This document shows, one piece after another, positions 12,258 through 25,300 of a stretch of 64,000 nt of DNA. Each line of letters begins with the position of its first letter. The first letter of the stretch is position 1. The notes beneath the pieces are model-generated. The model ran no database searches and was not told where the DNA came from. It saw only the letters and a list, made by a program, of their open reading frames with translations. A program made the position numbers and the translations under genes. The DNA is from Eulemur rufifrons (lineage: Eukaryota > Chordata > Mammalia > Primates > Lemuridae), in assembly GCF_041146395.1 (NCBI RefSeq), contig NC_091008.1:5159501-5223500 (forward strand), read 5' to 3'.

Positions 12258-12429
12258 GCTGGGTATGGTGATTCACACCTATCATCCCAGCTGCTCGGGA
12301 GGCTGAGGCAGGAGGGTTGCTTGAGCCCAGGAGACCGAGGCTGGAGCGCACTATGGTGGCACACATGAATAATCACTCCAGCCTGGGCAAGGTAGTGAGA
12401 CTCTGTCACAAAAAAACAAAAAACAAAAA
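12258..12429 (+). mobile_element. Free right Alu monomer (FRAM-like)
   Basis: 'agctgggtatggtgattcacacctatcatcccag' through 'ctccagcctgggcaaggtagtgagactctgtc' plus an A-rich tail. It contains the extra internal segment of the right monomer (gaccgaggctggagcgcac). Opposite orientation to the Alu 146 bp to its left, so the two can pair in RNA. Confidence 0.8.
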
Positions 12430-14013
12430 GCATAACCCCCTTTTTAGAGTGGTTATCATAAATACATATGAGAGACCATGTCCAGTTCAAATTATATTTG
12501 TGGAATTTAAAAAGTAAGTTAATTTTTCCTTTGTGTAAAAAGTTCAATTTCTTTCTTACAGGAGTAAACCATATTCATTTAAAGAATGACATAATTTTGA
12601 ATTGTTTAGTTTTTCATATCTTACCTTTATCTTTGTTTCTTAAAAGTAATTTCTACCTTGAATTTAATTTCTGTCATAGTATACAATGCTCAATGATCTA
12701 ATTTCGCACCATCAAAATGGTTTTAACTACTTTATTTAAAGAGATAGTTATTGTCTCTCTCTGTTGGCAACCAGCAACAGGGGGGCTTTAAATATTCCTA
12801 AAGCTGCAGATCTCTCTATCTTTTGGGGTATTATGCTTAGAAAAGGAGAGACAGTAGAAGACAGTTTTAGAATTAAACCACTGCCTGTGAAGTTTCAGTG
12901 AAAGCAGTCCCAACAACCAGCAAATCATTTGTTAAAAATCAATTTCTCATGTTATATCAGCAAATTCATAGCAGCATCCATAAAGGAAAATGGGGCTTAA
13001 TAAGGCTGTCTCAAAAAAGTTTTAAAGTATCCTATATTCTTACAAAGAGACTCACTCTTTGAAAAAAATTCACAAATATATGCATACACAAATGGAAGGA
13101 AATATACCAAAACAATAATTATGGCAAATTTTTATTATTTTCTTTTTGGTTTTCTTTATTTTCAGAATTTTCTTTGTGAATAAATATTTTCATTATTACT
13201 TTCATACTATGAAAATACTAATGAAAATAATTTTAGTTAAAGAAATACATTAAATAATCCAGTAATTTCTAGCCCAAAGTCATAATATAAATCCAAAATT
13301 GATCTTTTCCATATATTTCTTTAAATTGCTGAGCTGACTCTACCAAACCATTTATCTAGTGCTATGTCATAGACATTTGGCCAATCTTAGTAACTAAGTA
13401 TTGAGATTACTTTTAAATCCTTTCTATTAATAATCCTTACATACAAAAGAAAAATGATATTTAAGTTGTACCTATCAATGTCTTAACCATTAATTTTGCT
13501 GTTATTAGCAAGTTTGGGGGTCATGTTGTTTATAAAGGATTAAATATCAGAAAGTTTTACTTCCTCTGCTTTCCATAAATATTAATAGTATGGGACCTTA
13601 TCGTGTCTGCTATTGACCCTTGGAAAAATGTAAGCAATCTCCCACTTAGTTTTTCAAACTAATCTCCTGTTTAACCAAAGGCATTGTTGCATGCTAGATA
13701 GTCAGGACGCACACGCGATCAAGCAGCTCCAATCACAAACTTCTTAAGACTTACCTGAAAACCAGTTTAGTTGCTGTCTCCAGTTTCCCTTTGTGGTTTG
13801 CGTGGGTTCCCGGTGGATTAAGTGGTAAAGTCGCATGCGGCCAGGAGTGCCCTCCTCTGCTTGGGGACTTTTCTACCATCTCACGTCCCTCAACCCACTC
13901 CACTCACTTGACCCTCCGAGCTTACAGCCCCTCATCACCATACTCCCTCCTAGTTCTCAGCCCTTCACACGAAACCAAACCTGCGAGAACGACTGATCCG
14001 AAAAGCAACTCAC
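12430..14013. other. Unassigned intron
   Basis: AT-rich to about 13.65 kb, then more GC- and CpG-rich approaching the 108-nt exon. No repeat or further exon recognised. Confidence 0.6.
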
Positions 14014-14121
14014 GGGCACTCCTGGCGTTCCACGGGGGCCATCCTTCCCTGTGTCCCCAGGTGGCCCTCTGGGGCCTGGAGGGCCTGGGGGTCCTGGAGG
14101 CCCTGCCTGGCCTTGGTCACC
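14014..14121 (-). CDS. COL25A1: COL25A1 exon, 108 nt, start of the COL2 triple helix
   Basis: Thirty-six codons form twelve uninterrupted Gly-X-Y triplets, starting [13 protein letters not shown] and ending [12 protein letters not shown]. The acceptor is tctccatcacag and the donor CCC|GTGAGT. 108 nt is twice 54, a classic collagen exon size. This exon opens COL2 directly after NC2, as in human. One residue differs from my memory of human: Thr (codon ACG) where human has Met in GPRGMPGVP. An ACG-to-ATG change is a CpG transition, so Thr may be the older state. An antisense frame at 13791-14204 is only the shadow of this GC-rich exon. Confidence 0.96.
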
Positions 14122-14856
14122 CTGTGATGGAGATGGGAAAAGACCAAAAAATAACCATGAAAGATAAAAACCCTGGTCTTCTTTTCAACACTTTAAATTT
14201 GTAATATTTAATCCCACATTTACTCTATGAAAAGAACCAGAACAACCAGAAACATGAAGCCTGTAGGCAATCTGCCTGCCAACAGGGAGCAAATAAATAT
14301 TCATGCTGGGTGAGCACAGTAGATGCTATTAAAATCAAAGCAGCTCGGGAACCAGCACTCACAGCTTTTGGAACTAGTGTATATGTTATCGCTGTGCTCA
14401 GAGCTGGTGTAAAACTTTTGCATAATTTTATCCACGGCAATGCTGCATCAGTTACATTCACCTTATTTAATATTAATAAAATGGATGCATTTGCAGTTAG
14501 AGGAACATGTTTACTTTTTCATATCCTACAAAAGTAAGCATATGAGGCTCCTGTCATATTGCATAATAATTTATAAATCACCAAAGCTAGGGAGCTCAGA
14601 AACTGAGCAAATAAGTTGTTTTATTTTAATTAGGAGAAAATTAGATAGGCTTTCTATACCTTTTTCTTTTGGTAATTTCACATACATTTCAAACCAATGC
14701 AGCCCACTAAACATGATTTGGTTCTAGGATATTTCGAAATAAATACCCATCCACCACCCATGCCCCGCCCCTGAGAGATAAATGGCAAAGCAACAGCACA
14801 CAGAGCAATAACCGAATGCAAAGAAGAAATCAGACTTCAGCAAGAAGCAGCACTAC
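14122..14856. other. COL25A1 intron, 735 bp
   Basis: Short intron between the NC2 exon and the first COL2 exon. No repeat seen. Overlapping short frames are not supported as genes. Confidence 0.7.
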
Positions 14857-14928
14857 CTTAATCAGGCGGCGTTTAATGAGCTGCTGATCAGCAGAGAGAA
14901 ACCCATGATTGATTTTAGGAAACACCAT
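14857..14928 (-). CDS. COL25A1: COL25A1 exon, 72 nt, encodes the 24-residue NC2 spacer
   Basis: Twenty-four codons begin MVFPKINHG and end IKRRLIK. There are no Gly-X-Y triplets, so this is the interruption between COL1 and COL2. It looks identical to human NC2 from memory, including the basic KRR cluster (about residues 183-185). That cluster lies in a stretch I recall being reported as an amyloid-beta contact; this was not verified. The acceptor reads gactgatcag with a weak pyrimidine tract; the donor is AAG|GTAGTG, weaker than its neighbours. The first codon is ATG, but it is preceded directly by the acceptor AG, so it is an internal methionine. The next exon is 735 bp downstream. Confidence 0.96.
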
Positions 14929-15079
14929 CTGATCAGTCAGGTGAGGTCAAAGGTTGAAGTTCAGAGATGAGAGAGTTGGAGAATAGACATCAGAAGGCCC
15001 CAAGAAAGAAATAGAGATATGCGCATTAGACTTATAGTGACTATTAAACAAAACAGAACTGGCATTTGCGTCTGACATT

Positions 15080-15960
15080 AGACCCCCTGGCTCTTTTTGA
15101 AAGAAACAGGACCCTGAAATGGGAATGGTGAGGCCAGATTTTTCGTTAGAAGTGAGTCGTTTTCGGACCCCATCATTTTTCTGTGGGTGTTGGATCTTGC
15201 TAATGTCGTATATTCCCAGACGCAGAGAGGCTGGGGTGACCCTGCCTCCTGCACGCTGAGCCGGAAGTCTAGAGACGAAGCGCCAGTTCCATTTCCGTCA
15301 GACTTGGCAACCAGCATAATGTGGCACGAACTCGACTGCCCTTCTCCTGATGCCTGAGGTCCAGAGAGAGGACTTAGGACCATTTAATTGACCAGAAAAA
15401 TAGCACAGAGCATTAGAACGCATGCGCATTAAACCACTGGGGTGCGGCACGGTCCTGGATGGTCATGCGTGCCTCTCTGCACTGTACCTGCTCGACCTCA
15501 AGGTCCTCCTCCCGAGCATGCTCAGAATGCACCCTCTTAATGCATGCTTGACCTCACCGATGCAGTGAGGTCCCAAGTGCACAGTCACTTGACGTGCACC
15601 ATGAGAGGAGGCGACCCGGCTCGGCAAGCCAGTCAACCGTTCTTGCTCACTCTTATGCTGGCTGCGGCTCTGACCGGGCAGACGCGGGTGTGGACCACAA
15701 ACCTTGACGGTGAGGATCTGATTACTGTGCAGGGCGGCAACTGTGGGGAAGCCCGGCAGGCCCTATGGACAGCACGGCACCAAAACAACACGACACAGAA
15801 CGTCACACGGACATGTCACGGGTGGACAAACAAAACAAGCACGTTCCTAATGCCTCCCTTTCCTGGCTCTAACTCTGGCCTGGTTTGACACACGGTAAAC
15901 AAAACTGGACACGTGAGGCTCCCAAGTGAACCAACCGTTCCTTAAAGCAGGGCATGGAGA
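15080..15960. other. CpG-rich intronic block of unknown nature
   Basis: CpG density is far above the surrounding intron: 20 CpGs in 15541-15900 alone. The plus strand holds a 114-codon frame at 15544-15888. From its internal ATG at 15601 (A at -3) it has a basic start, a hydrophobic run (FLLTLMLAAAL) and four overlapping N-X-T sequons near codons 76-95, as in a secreted or envelope-type glycoprotein. I do not recognise the protein. It could be a fragment of a fairly recent insertion, a regulatory CpG patch, or chance. No terminal repeats or poly-A tail were identified. Confidence 0.35.
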
Positions 15961-18859
15961 GATTGAGAACTCATTGTCGCTGCCCCTGGTGGCAGGTACG
16001 TGGGATCTGTGTGTGTACACGCTGATGTAAAGAGTGTGCTACGCTTAACATTTTTGGAATCTCACTTAACAAAATGTTAGTAGGAAGTGGAGAGAACTCC
16101 AGACACTGTTATGAAAACAACACTGTAATTTACCTCCATTGATATTCTATTTACTCTGCAACTCAGGACAAACTATATATACTAAGTCTTTTTTAGACAA
16201 CAAGTGAATAGAATTTTGCTGTCGGATCAGAAATATTCCTCAGAATAAGCACAGTATGCCTCACGAAATATAGTCTTACCACCCACATATCACAATTTCT
16301 CTCTCCAATCATGTGATGAATTTCAGGTCTGTCCTGTTTCAGGAGTTTATGCAGAGGTGGTGGATGGAAATCTGTCTCTTATAACATGCGTATTCCATGT
16401 CAGGGGGATTTATGGTCACACTCTGCAGTAATCACTTCTGTCACGTAACTTTTCCAAAAGAACTTGACAGTTCACACAACCCCTTAAAGCAGAAAAGTGG
16501 TTTTGAATTCCTTAGCCAAGGAGAATGGAGGAGAGAGGTTTTAGAGACTTTTACTTCAGTAACTTGCACTAACTCGTTCTCACGGGTGTTATCGATTGGG
16601 TAAATCTGAGAGCGAAATTCTGCCTTTGTTCTATTTCCACCTTTCTTCCAGTTTATTTTTTTTAAACACAAAACATGTTTACCATACAAATAATATAAAC
16701 CACCACCGGCACAGTACATGCCTCAAGTTTCTGGGGGCTCGCTTCCCGCCTGTCCCCTCTTCCCACCCAAATCTATTTTGAGAATAGTTTTAGGAAAGCC
16801 CAGTAAGTTTCTAGGTTTTTAATTTTATTAATTTTGTGGACATTTTTCTCCCTATTTTCTTCATATCAGGGATATATCTGCATTTTTAAGAGAGGCAATA
16901 AAGTTAGGTTTGTAGTCTAAAGACGTTTTCTTCAATCCTAATGCCTTCGATTTTCGTTCTTTAGAGCTAGGACTTCTCAGGAAGCAAAGCAGAGGAAATC
17001 TTATCCCTTTTGCCAAATCCTTTCTGATAAGGTTATTAAGTGGCTGGAGAGCTTCGAGGTGACCTGTGTCCTCTTTCTTTTCCCTAAATAAAATTCCTTT
17101 AAATATAGATTCTGTACAAATTCAGAAATGCTACAAGTTGGAAAACAGATGTGTACAATTTGCTTTTGTTTTACTATGGAATATGAGTTTAAAATGTTAT
17201 TAGATGGTAATGCGCCAGCATCCTTCCATCTGTGACTCATTAGCCCTGTATGACACAGTCAGAATTTTATATAGAAACCCCATATTTATGTAACAAAGAA
17301 CAAAAACAGATACAAACAAGACGTCTATGAGGGATCAAAATCTTGATTAGTGGCAATACATCATAATGTCACTTGCAACAGGATTATCTAACAAAATAAT
17401 TTTAAATTAAAGCCTTTTAACAGCATACAGGGTAGGTCTTACAAATGTTTTGAAATTCGAATGTGTAAATAAGTCACTTCTCTTACTCATGTCTGAGCGT
17501 GACCAGCTTCAGTGTTTGATCATATTTTCAAAATGCTCACCAGAAAAAGCCTTCCGTTTTCTAACTTCTTTGTTTGGGTTCCAAAGTTAATGAGATCTAA
17601 AGAGGGAATTACGTAGGTAATTCTCACCTCAGACCGATCCTTTCTCTCAAACAAAAAATCTCTCTTTGAGGAAGCTGATCTTACGTTTCTCAATCAACTT
17701 AACTGTGAAAATGATACCCATTGGGTGTGTAGAGCTACATTCTGAAGATCTCCTTAGTGAGGCAGACAGAAAGATTTCAGGAGTTCACGTGTAGAAGAGT
17801 GAAAAGGGGACACGTGGAAGGATTCTCTTACATTCTGACAACAATCCCATGGGCTGTGATGTCCTAGGACCCTGCGCTTTTCAAACCAGGATAGAAGCGA
17901 CCCTCAGTGTGCACGCCAATGTCCAGAGTGTTTAAAGGCAAGAATAAATACGGTACATCTTCCCGAAAAGTCTATTGTCATTAACGGTAAATGATTTTTA
18001 ACATTTTCATGTAAAGTGAACATTAATATAGTATATAGAATGCAAAACTGCATACATTTCTAAAAAATTCACCATTTGGTGATGGTGAAGAGCCATCACT
18101 TCAGAGGGGCAACCTCCAGACCCTAGCGATGCCAACGCGCCATTTCTCGTAGGAGACCTTTGGGGGCTACTTTGACAAGTGTCAGTACAGGTGCTTGTCT
18201 ATGGGTCGTGGCCTCGTGTGGCCACAACTGCCAGCTTCCCTGGCTGCTCGTACAGAGAATGCACTTTTTCATTAACGATGCCATTTTTTCCCACAGTGTC
18301 ATTAGTCATAGTCCTTTCTAAATAAATGACATGAACATATTTCACTTCACATCTCAGAAAACTTGCCTGGGACACAGATGGTTCGAGTGGGTGTGGAAAA
18401 GTGTCACCAGAAAAACATGGAAAAAGAGTCCAGGAATAAGCTGAAATACCGAAATAATGTGTACGTATTTTCACCCCAAAACATTTTGAATTTTTAAGAA
18501 ACTGGATGTGTAAGAGTATGAAACTACTTTATACAACCCGTTTTTTTTACTCCTGAGAGCGTAAGGCCTCCGACGACATCATGAATCTTCATGACATTCT
18601 GTGAAGGAGGGGACATCTCAGGACCGAGTTTTGACATCATCACAGGAAGGGCTATATCTCCCTTTATTGCCTTCGAGTCGAAAAGAGGCAAGCCTACCCC
18701 AAAGGGATATTGAACAAATAAATAATTCATAGAAATGCTTCTAACTACCAAGAGGTCATAAATTCAAGATGTTATTGTCATTTTTATTGTGTACTCAGTA
18801 ATGATGAGTGTTATATGATTACATTATAGTGAGAAAATTTTATGTTTTGTCAAAAGTAT
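15961..18859. other. Unassigned intron
   Basis: No exon, repeat or RNA gene recognised. A mild local CpG excess near 18.1-18.2 kb has no further support. Confidence 0.55.
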
Positions 18860-18935
18860 CCTGGAAGGCAATGATAGAGCCAGAATTTCAATACAGGTTT
18901 TTTGATTCCAGACTTTGTCATTGTGCAATTTATGT
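18860..18935 (-). repeat. MIR fragment, doubtful
   Basis: 'gatagagccagaatttcaatacaggttttttgattccag' resembles the reverse complement of the MIR start. Very diverged. Confidence 0.4.
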
Positions 18936-19019
18936 GTTATAATTTCTTTCTACTTGTTTTATAGTTTAAATATTTGAAAGCTTGAAAATTGACTAACATT
19001 CCACACTGTTTAAAAACTA

Positions 19020-19340
19020 TTAAGTGTCTTCTGTGCAGCATTTGCTGTGCTAGTCCCTGGGGATTGGATAGTGAGCAAGACCTGGAGTCACAGGTTTAAT
19101 GTCTAGTGGGGACACAGGGGAGATAAGCAGGTGGCTGTCACACGGAGTGGGAAGCATTATGAGGGTGAAGTAGAGGGACCACCGAGAAAATAAAACATGC
19201 AGCCAACATGAGGTTTGAGGAGCCATGGAAGCCCTCCCAAGTGGGTGAATGAGGGGCTGGAGGTTGGTACAGCAAGAGTAAAAGCAAAGGCAGAGGGACT
19301 TCAAGGAAGATGTTACAATAGTCTAGTTGTGGGACTGTGT
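19020..19340 (-). repeat. L2 LINE, 3' part, inverted
   Basis: 'gtgctagtccctggggattggatagtgagcaag', 'gtctagtggggacacaggggagataagcag' and 'gttacaatagtctag' follow the reverse complement of L2. Confidence 0.6.
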
Positions 19341-22300
19341 CTTAGAACTAGCAAGAGGCCCATCGATAGTTCTGGTTGATATTAAGGGGGTAGGAGTCAC
19401 GGGACTTGTGACTTGGCTAAGACCACAAGGGCAAACAAGGAGCAGACGATGGTCCTGGGGCTATAGCTTGGACAATGGGAGGGTGGTGAAGGGACACTAG
19501 AAGAAGAATGGGTGTTCTGGGGCAGGTAGGTGGTGACAGATGTTGAATTCAGTTAGAGACTTGCTGCATTTGAGACCTCTGTGGACAGCCAAGGGGCGGC
19601 AGTTGGACAAGCACGTCAAATCGTCAGAAGAGAGGTGAGAACTGTGTCACAGGGCTGCATGAAGTCACCTCAGCAGGTCATGAGACAGCAGATACAGGAA
19701 AGAACCCTTGGAAAGACTTAGTTTTAAAGGATGAGCAGCAACTACAAAGAGGATTAAGAAGAATGGTGGAGAATCAGAAGAATGCTAACTCTCCTCACAA
19801 ATTCCACGTGGACAAATGACTCAAAATGACATACCTATCTTCACTATTTATGGCATCATTAATTACACTGTATAAATGAACATAAATGACCCACAGTAAG
19901 AACAGGGTAACGATGGCCAATGTCACTAAAAATGGTTGCCCATTGATCAGCATAAGGGAGTGTACCTGAGGTTGTAGAGCTTTGGAGGAAAAGATAAATA
20001 ATTCTTTTGATTATAAAGGGTCAAGGGGCCCCAATAGCAAATCATACTGAAAGAAAAAATGTGATTATGCCGAGAAATGAAATCTCCCAGTTTCTCCATA
20101 ATGTAAATACTACCATGATCCTGTTTGCCCAAAATACATCACGAGTTACAACACAACCATCACAGTGGGCATGTGTGCAGCATAAATAAAGATAAATATT
20201 CCTCAAAGTTGATAAAATAACTTCTAGCTAAGAGAGGCCAGATGGGGAAATACTGTAATAGGATGCAAAAATATTTAGGTAAAAGAATAACTTGAACAGC
20301 AGAAACTGTAGAAGGCTAAATAAAGAAAAAAAAGAAATGAAGAGAAAGAAATTTGCAGCTAAATCATTCCATATTGCAGGAGATGGTATAATCTCTCTGC
20401 TTAAATAGAAAGATCAACTATATAAAGCTAAATAGCTACAGGAATTCTTTGAACAACCAAATAATGTGAGAATTGGAGCCTGTGAAAATCAGAATTTATT
20501 ACTGATGATAAAAGTTTGCCTTATGGAAGTATTACTTATGGAAAGAATTAGCCTTCTATAGTGGAATATAATATTTTCAAGTGGCTCAAAAAGTTAATTT
20601 TTTTCTTTATCTTTAAAAAAAATTTTAAGGCTAGTCAAGCAAGTTTTTTTTTTCTTTACAATACATACTCTAAACTCCATTAGGTTATGTTTTACTATAA
20701 ATGTTAATCCTAGTCACTCCAGGAATTATCTTTTTATATGTAAATGATACATGTGTATTTAACAAATTATTTGGAAAAAAAGAGAACAATCTTTACATTA
20801 ACAAATGTCATCAAATACTACAGCTACTAAAATGCTAAGTAAGGGAAGGCAACCTGCAATGCATCTGCGAATAAGAAGAAAGATGGAAGATAAGCGTTAA
20901 CACCGCCAAGTACGAAGTATAAGAAAACACAGGTCAACTACACACACAGTGCCAAAGGTTCTACCCGTTGTATACGAGCTACTAAGGGATTCCAAGGTTA
21001 TCGTAAAGTGTTCCCTAATGACACACAGCTAAGAACCGCCAATAAAAAAATGAGACCTCATGAAAAGAGGTAGAATTCCTGAAGAAGCTTTGTCCCAGCC
21101 TGAGAAAACCAGAGAAGTGTAGCCACAAGATATGGGGGAAAAAAATAAAACAGCCCTTTATTTATGTATTTTATTTATATAAACTTTTTTGTATTTGTAT
21201 CAGAGTTATTCTCTCTAAACGAACATCAAGAGAGCAGTCCTGTCTTAGGGTTTCTTAATAACAATTAAAATAATACATAATGACAGGGCTGATGATTACT
21301 ATTGTTTTCATCATCAAAATTATAGTGATTGTCATGTAGATTATAAATTCCTTAAATGATAAAGACATACTATCAAAGAAATGCAAAAAAAAAAAATCAA
21401 TAAAAATCGTTAAATTGTAGCTAGTGTCTTTCTACCATATCATGGGTATCAGCCTTACTCGTGAAAAGAAAATACAGTAATTTATGATTTTTAAAACATC
21501 AGATAAAACTATGTTAATAAAACTATGCTCTTTCTAATGCTTACCTTCTCCAAGCACAGTTCAGTAGAATAAAAACAGAGTAGAGAAGAATCAAGGCTGA
21601 AGAACGACAAGGTGCTGCTACAACTTATGTTAAATGCAAGGAATATGTTACAGTCGCTTCTATATAAGAACGTTTATATTTCTAAAAGGAAATTTTGCTG
21701 CTGGAATTCTAGAAACTTCTGACTTCCTCAACCACTAAGAAAGATAAAGAAATAACATATTTAAGAAAAGGCAACTGACTTCTCCTGAATTATGTCTCCA
21801 ACTTTTCTCTAACATTGAAGTCTAGGAAGATATTTGTCACTCAAAACTATCTTGAGAAATGTCTGTGGACTCTATTTGGAAGACAGACCCAATCTTTGAT
21901 ATGTTCATCAAGAAATGTCACCCTGGTCGTGTCCATCTCACTTTGCAAAGGAACACTGAAAGTGGTTTCCCTCGCATGGTAAAACATGCAAGCAGAAAAA
22001 TTAAGCATTAAATTATTAAAAGTTAACTTAAGTTCTCTTTAATCCTGAAACACCACACTGAACAGAAAAATACTTTTTTTAATAAAAGTTAAGGAAGATA
22101 TATCAAGTTAATCCAAAAAGCTTCATAGACTACTTAGAACATTTATCTTTTTTTTCTTAATAGGAATTAGAGTATAAATAAGAATAGGTTCACATTTATA
22201 TGTGTTTAGACCTTGTATATGTGTATAATAATCTGTATTTATGGACAATTCTGTTTCATAAAGATGTTACAAGTGAGTGCAATTGTGACTAATTTTCACA

Positions 22301-25300
22301 CACAGAAAATATATCTATGGATAAACTATTTCCTATTAGTGAGAACTGATATATGTACACACACCCACATAATGAATGATACATAGTACAATATTTTTAA
22401 AAACTGTGAAAAAGGCAAGTGTTTGATAATTCTTAATAAAAGAAACAACTTGTAAATCGTGCAAAAGATAATCAAAGTAATATACAGTATGTGTCTTAAA
22501 ACTAAAGCATAGCTCAGAAGGTTCTCTGCTCTGTTCTGTGTTTGGGCATAGCTACCTCGGTCCCACCCTTCATTCTGTACTTCCTGCTTCACCAGTGGAA
22601 GAAATTCTCTTCGGCAATCCCGGAAATCTCACAAAGTCATGGCCGCCTCTCAGTGATGATGAGGTCAAAATTTTGGCAAGACATTTCAAGGTTGGGCTAC
22701 AATTTAAATAGTCCAGACAAACAGATTAACTCAGCTTCTAAAAATAATAAGCCAGATGAAAGGCCCAAGGAATAAAAATATTTTGGAAAACAATTGAATG
22801 TATTCTTAATTTAAAATCTGACAGTGTCTCCCTTGGCCTTCTCCCTCCCCTGCCAATAAGCTCAGAATGTCGAGGCTGACATGTTCCTTTGAAGACACAG
22901 CAAATGAGGCAGGAATTACCACCTGTTGTTCCCTTGCACTTCCTAAGGTTACAGTTAGTTCCTGCCATTTTACATCACATCACACAGGCTTCAAGCCAGA
23001 ACAGGACTGTCACTCTGCCACGACAATTTCTCTCTCTTCTTGTTTATCCACCATCATTTCCCTATCTTAATTCTTAATTCTAATGAATTCCTTCAGGCCT
23101 GAAGCTGACTAAAGTACCTGTCCTATGTCGCTAGTTCTTTGATTGTCTGGATGTTACGTTGGAGGTTTTTGATATCACCTTTCTACCACTGACTCCTGTA
23201 TCAACAGATTCATGCTAAATTCACAAGCTAATAAAGCAGGATAAGAATGCCCCGATGTTTTCTTTGTATGTGGAACTATGAAAACAACAGTGTTTATATT
23301 ATCATTATTATTATGGTTATTATTTGTGTGTATGTATTAAATCATTCATTTGTGCTAATTAAAAAAAAACACTAGTGGTTAGTAAGGGTTTCTCTGAATA
23401 TTGACATTTTCAGACAAAGTTTAACTGACTTCTCAGAGATAAAAAGCACAGCTTCCTCACTCCTGCAAAGTCACTGCAGAATTGCATCTGAAGAAAGACC
23501 TTGCAACTGACATCCTTTTCCTACAAAGCCAGTCCTGTTTGTGGGTTTTGATTTACAGGCTATGTCTGTTACAAGGAGCTGCTGGACACATTAGTGCAGG
23601 TATGCTTATGAAAGGATGCTGCTGTCTGGCACTAAATGACTTTCCAGAGACCCATCTCATTCAGACCTACAGGAACTGTTCTCCCTGAACATGATCTGTC
23701 AGTGCATAAGCCATTATTCTACCCATTTCACCCATAAGAGTCAAAAATATAATCCTGCCCTCTACTCTCTTCTGTAAATCCTGATGTACCATTAAAATCT
23801 GCTGTTTTATACTTTCTTGATTGCTATTTGGTTAATCCACCTTAAACATTTCCAGTTGCAACTATAATTCTGCATTTGGGAGTGAAAGAAAAACAACAGT
23901 GGCAATAATGTTGAATTTTGTTAGTGTAAACTGCTTATAAATTACTGTATTTTCTATTTGCAATCTGTTCATTATTCATAGGTATTATCAACTGCAGTAC
24001 AAAATGGATTTTTTTGTCCACTTCAAATACAGATTTTAGAATATTTACTAAAAGGCTTGCTTCTCTTCCTTATATAATACTGAAAGTCATCAACCCTAAA
24101 TCTACCTTTCCCTTCACATTTTATTATATGCCTCAATTGTAGGCATTAATGCAACCATATTAAAAATCTTATGTTTGGATTCAAGTAAAAATTAAGCTTG
24201 CTTAAATATAAGACAAAGAGAATAGAATCTTCTGGATAGTTTAATGTTTAAGAGAGGATCATTAATATATTACTCATCAAGAAAGTCTTTAAATTATTTA
24301 GCCAATATTTTATAAAAAGCAGCACTTGGTAACATTCAAACAAAAGAAATATAAAGGGAATAATATTAAGTATATATCCACATATATTCTCTTTCATCTA
24401 AAATCATTTATTCCACGTAATTTCAAGAAAATTGTGTAAAAATTATGAGAAATGGTGCATATTAGTTAGAAAAGCTAATAAAGTATATGTCCAGATATAC
24501 ATGTAAAAAAGTGAAAAGAAGAATATGGAATTTGATATGAGCAATGAGTACAAAAGTGTGGACACAGGACATCGTCCCTTTATTCAATAAAACGGAATGG
24601 AAATAATTATTTGAATATGAAGGTCACTGAACTCAAAAGACAAAAAGGAAATCCAATGGTTACTTAAACTGGTTAGTATCATTCTCCAGAATTTCTTGTC
24701 AGAGGATATGCTTAGGATTAGATTTTGGTTTCATTTTAATGCCTCTGTGGTCATTAACAGAATTTTCAGTTAAAGGCTCACATCTCAGGCATTCCACTAT
24801 TGTGCTATTATTTTTTTTAATATAAGAGTTTTATAAAATGTGCCCTCTTACATTCATATATTTTGTATAAAAGTTTACTCAACTGGATTACTACATTTAT
24901 TCAGTAGGGATAGATTTACTTACATAATGTTACCTTAGAGAACAAATATACAGGATTTAAAGTGATATAAAATAGGTAGAGTCATTATTCCTCAGTTTTT
25001 CTTAATAATTTTTTTTTCTTATTTGATAAGCCCAGCCATTCAGCCAGCAACTTTGAGATAAAATTTACAACACTGAATTCCAAGGAAAATATTGCCTATA
25101 TATCAACCAGTGCTTATAAAAATAATTTATTTTCTAAATTGACCTATATTAGGACAAATTTACAAATGTTCCTGGGTTCAATTCAATATACCAGTGCTTA
25201 CTGGTTTGAAATATGACAGAGATCACTCAAAAGAGAACTCTGATTAGAAAATATAACAAGAACATTTGCAATTTTTAATGAGCTTACTGTTTCCATGCCA

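Noticed and set aside
12143..12547. 134-codon minus-strand frame
   Set aside because: It lies largely in the free right Alu monomer; reverse-Alu frames of this kind are common.
13791..14204. 137-codon plus-strand frame
   Set aside because: It is the antisense of the 108-nt COL25A1 exon and its GC-rich flank; the proline-rich minus-strand codons keep the opposite frame open.
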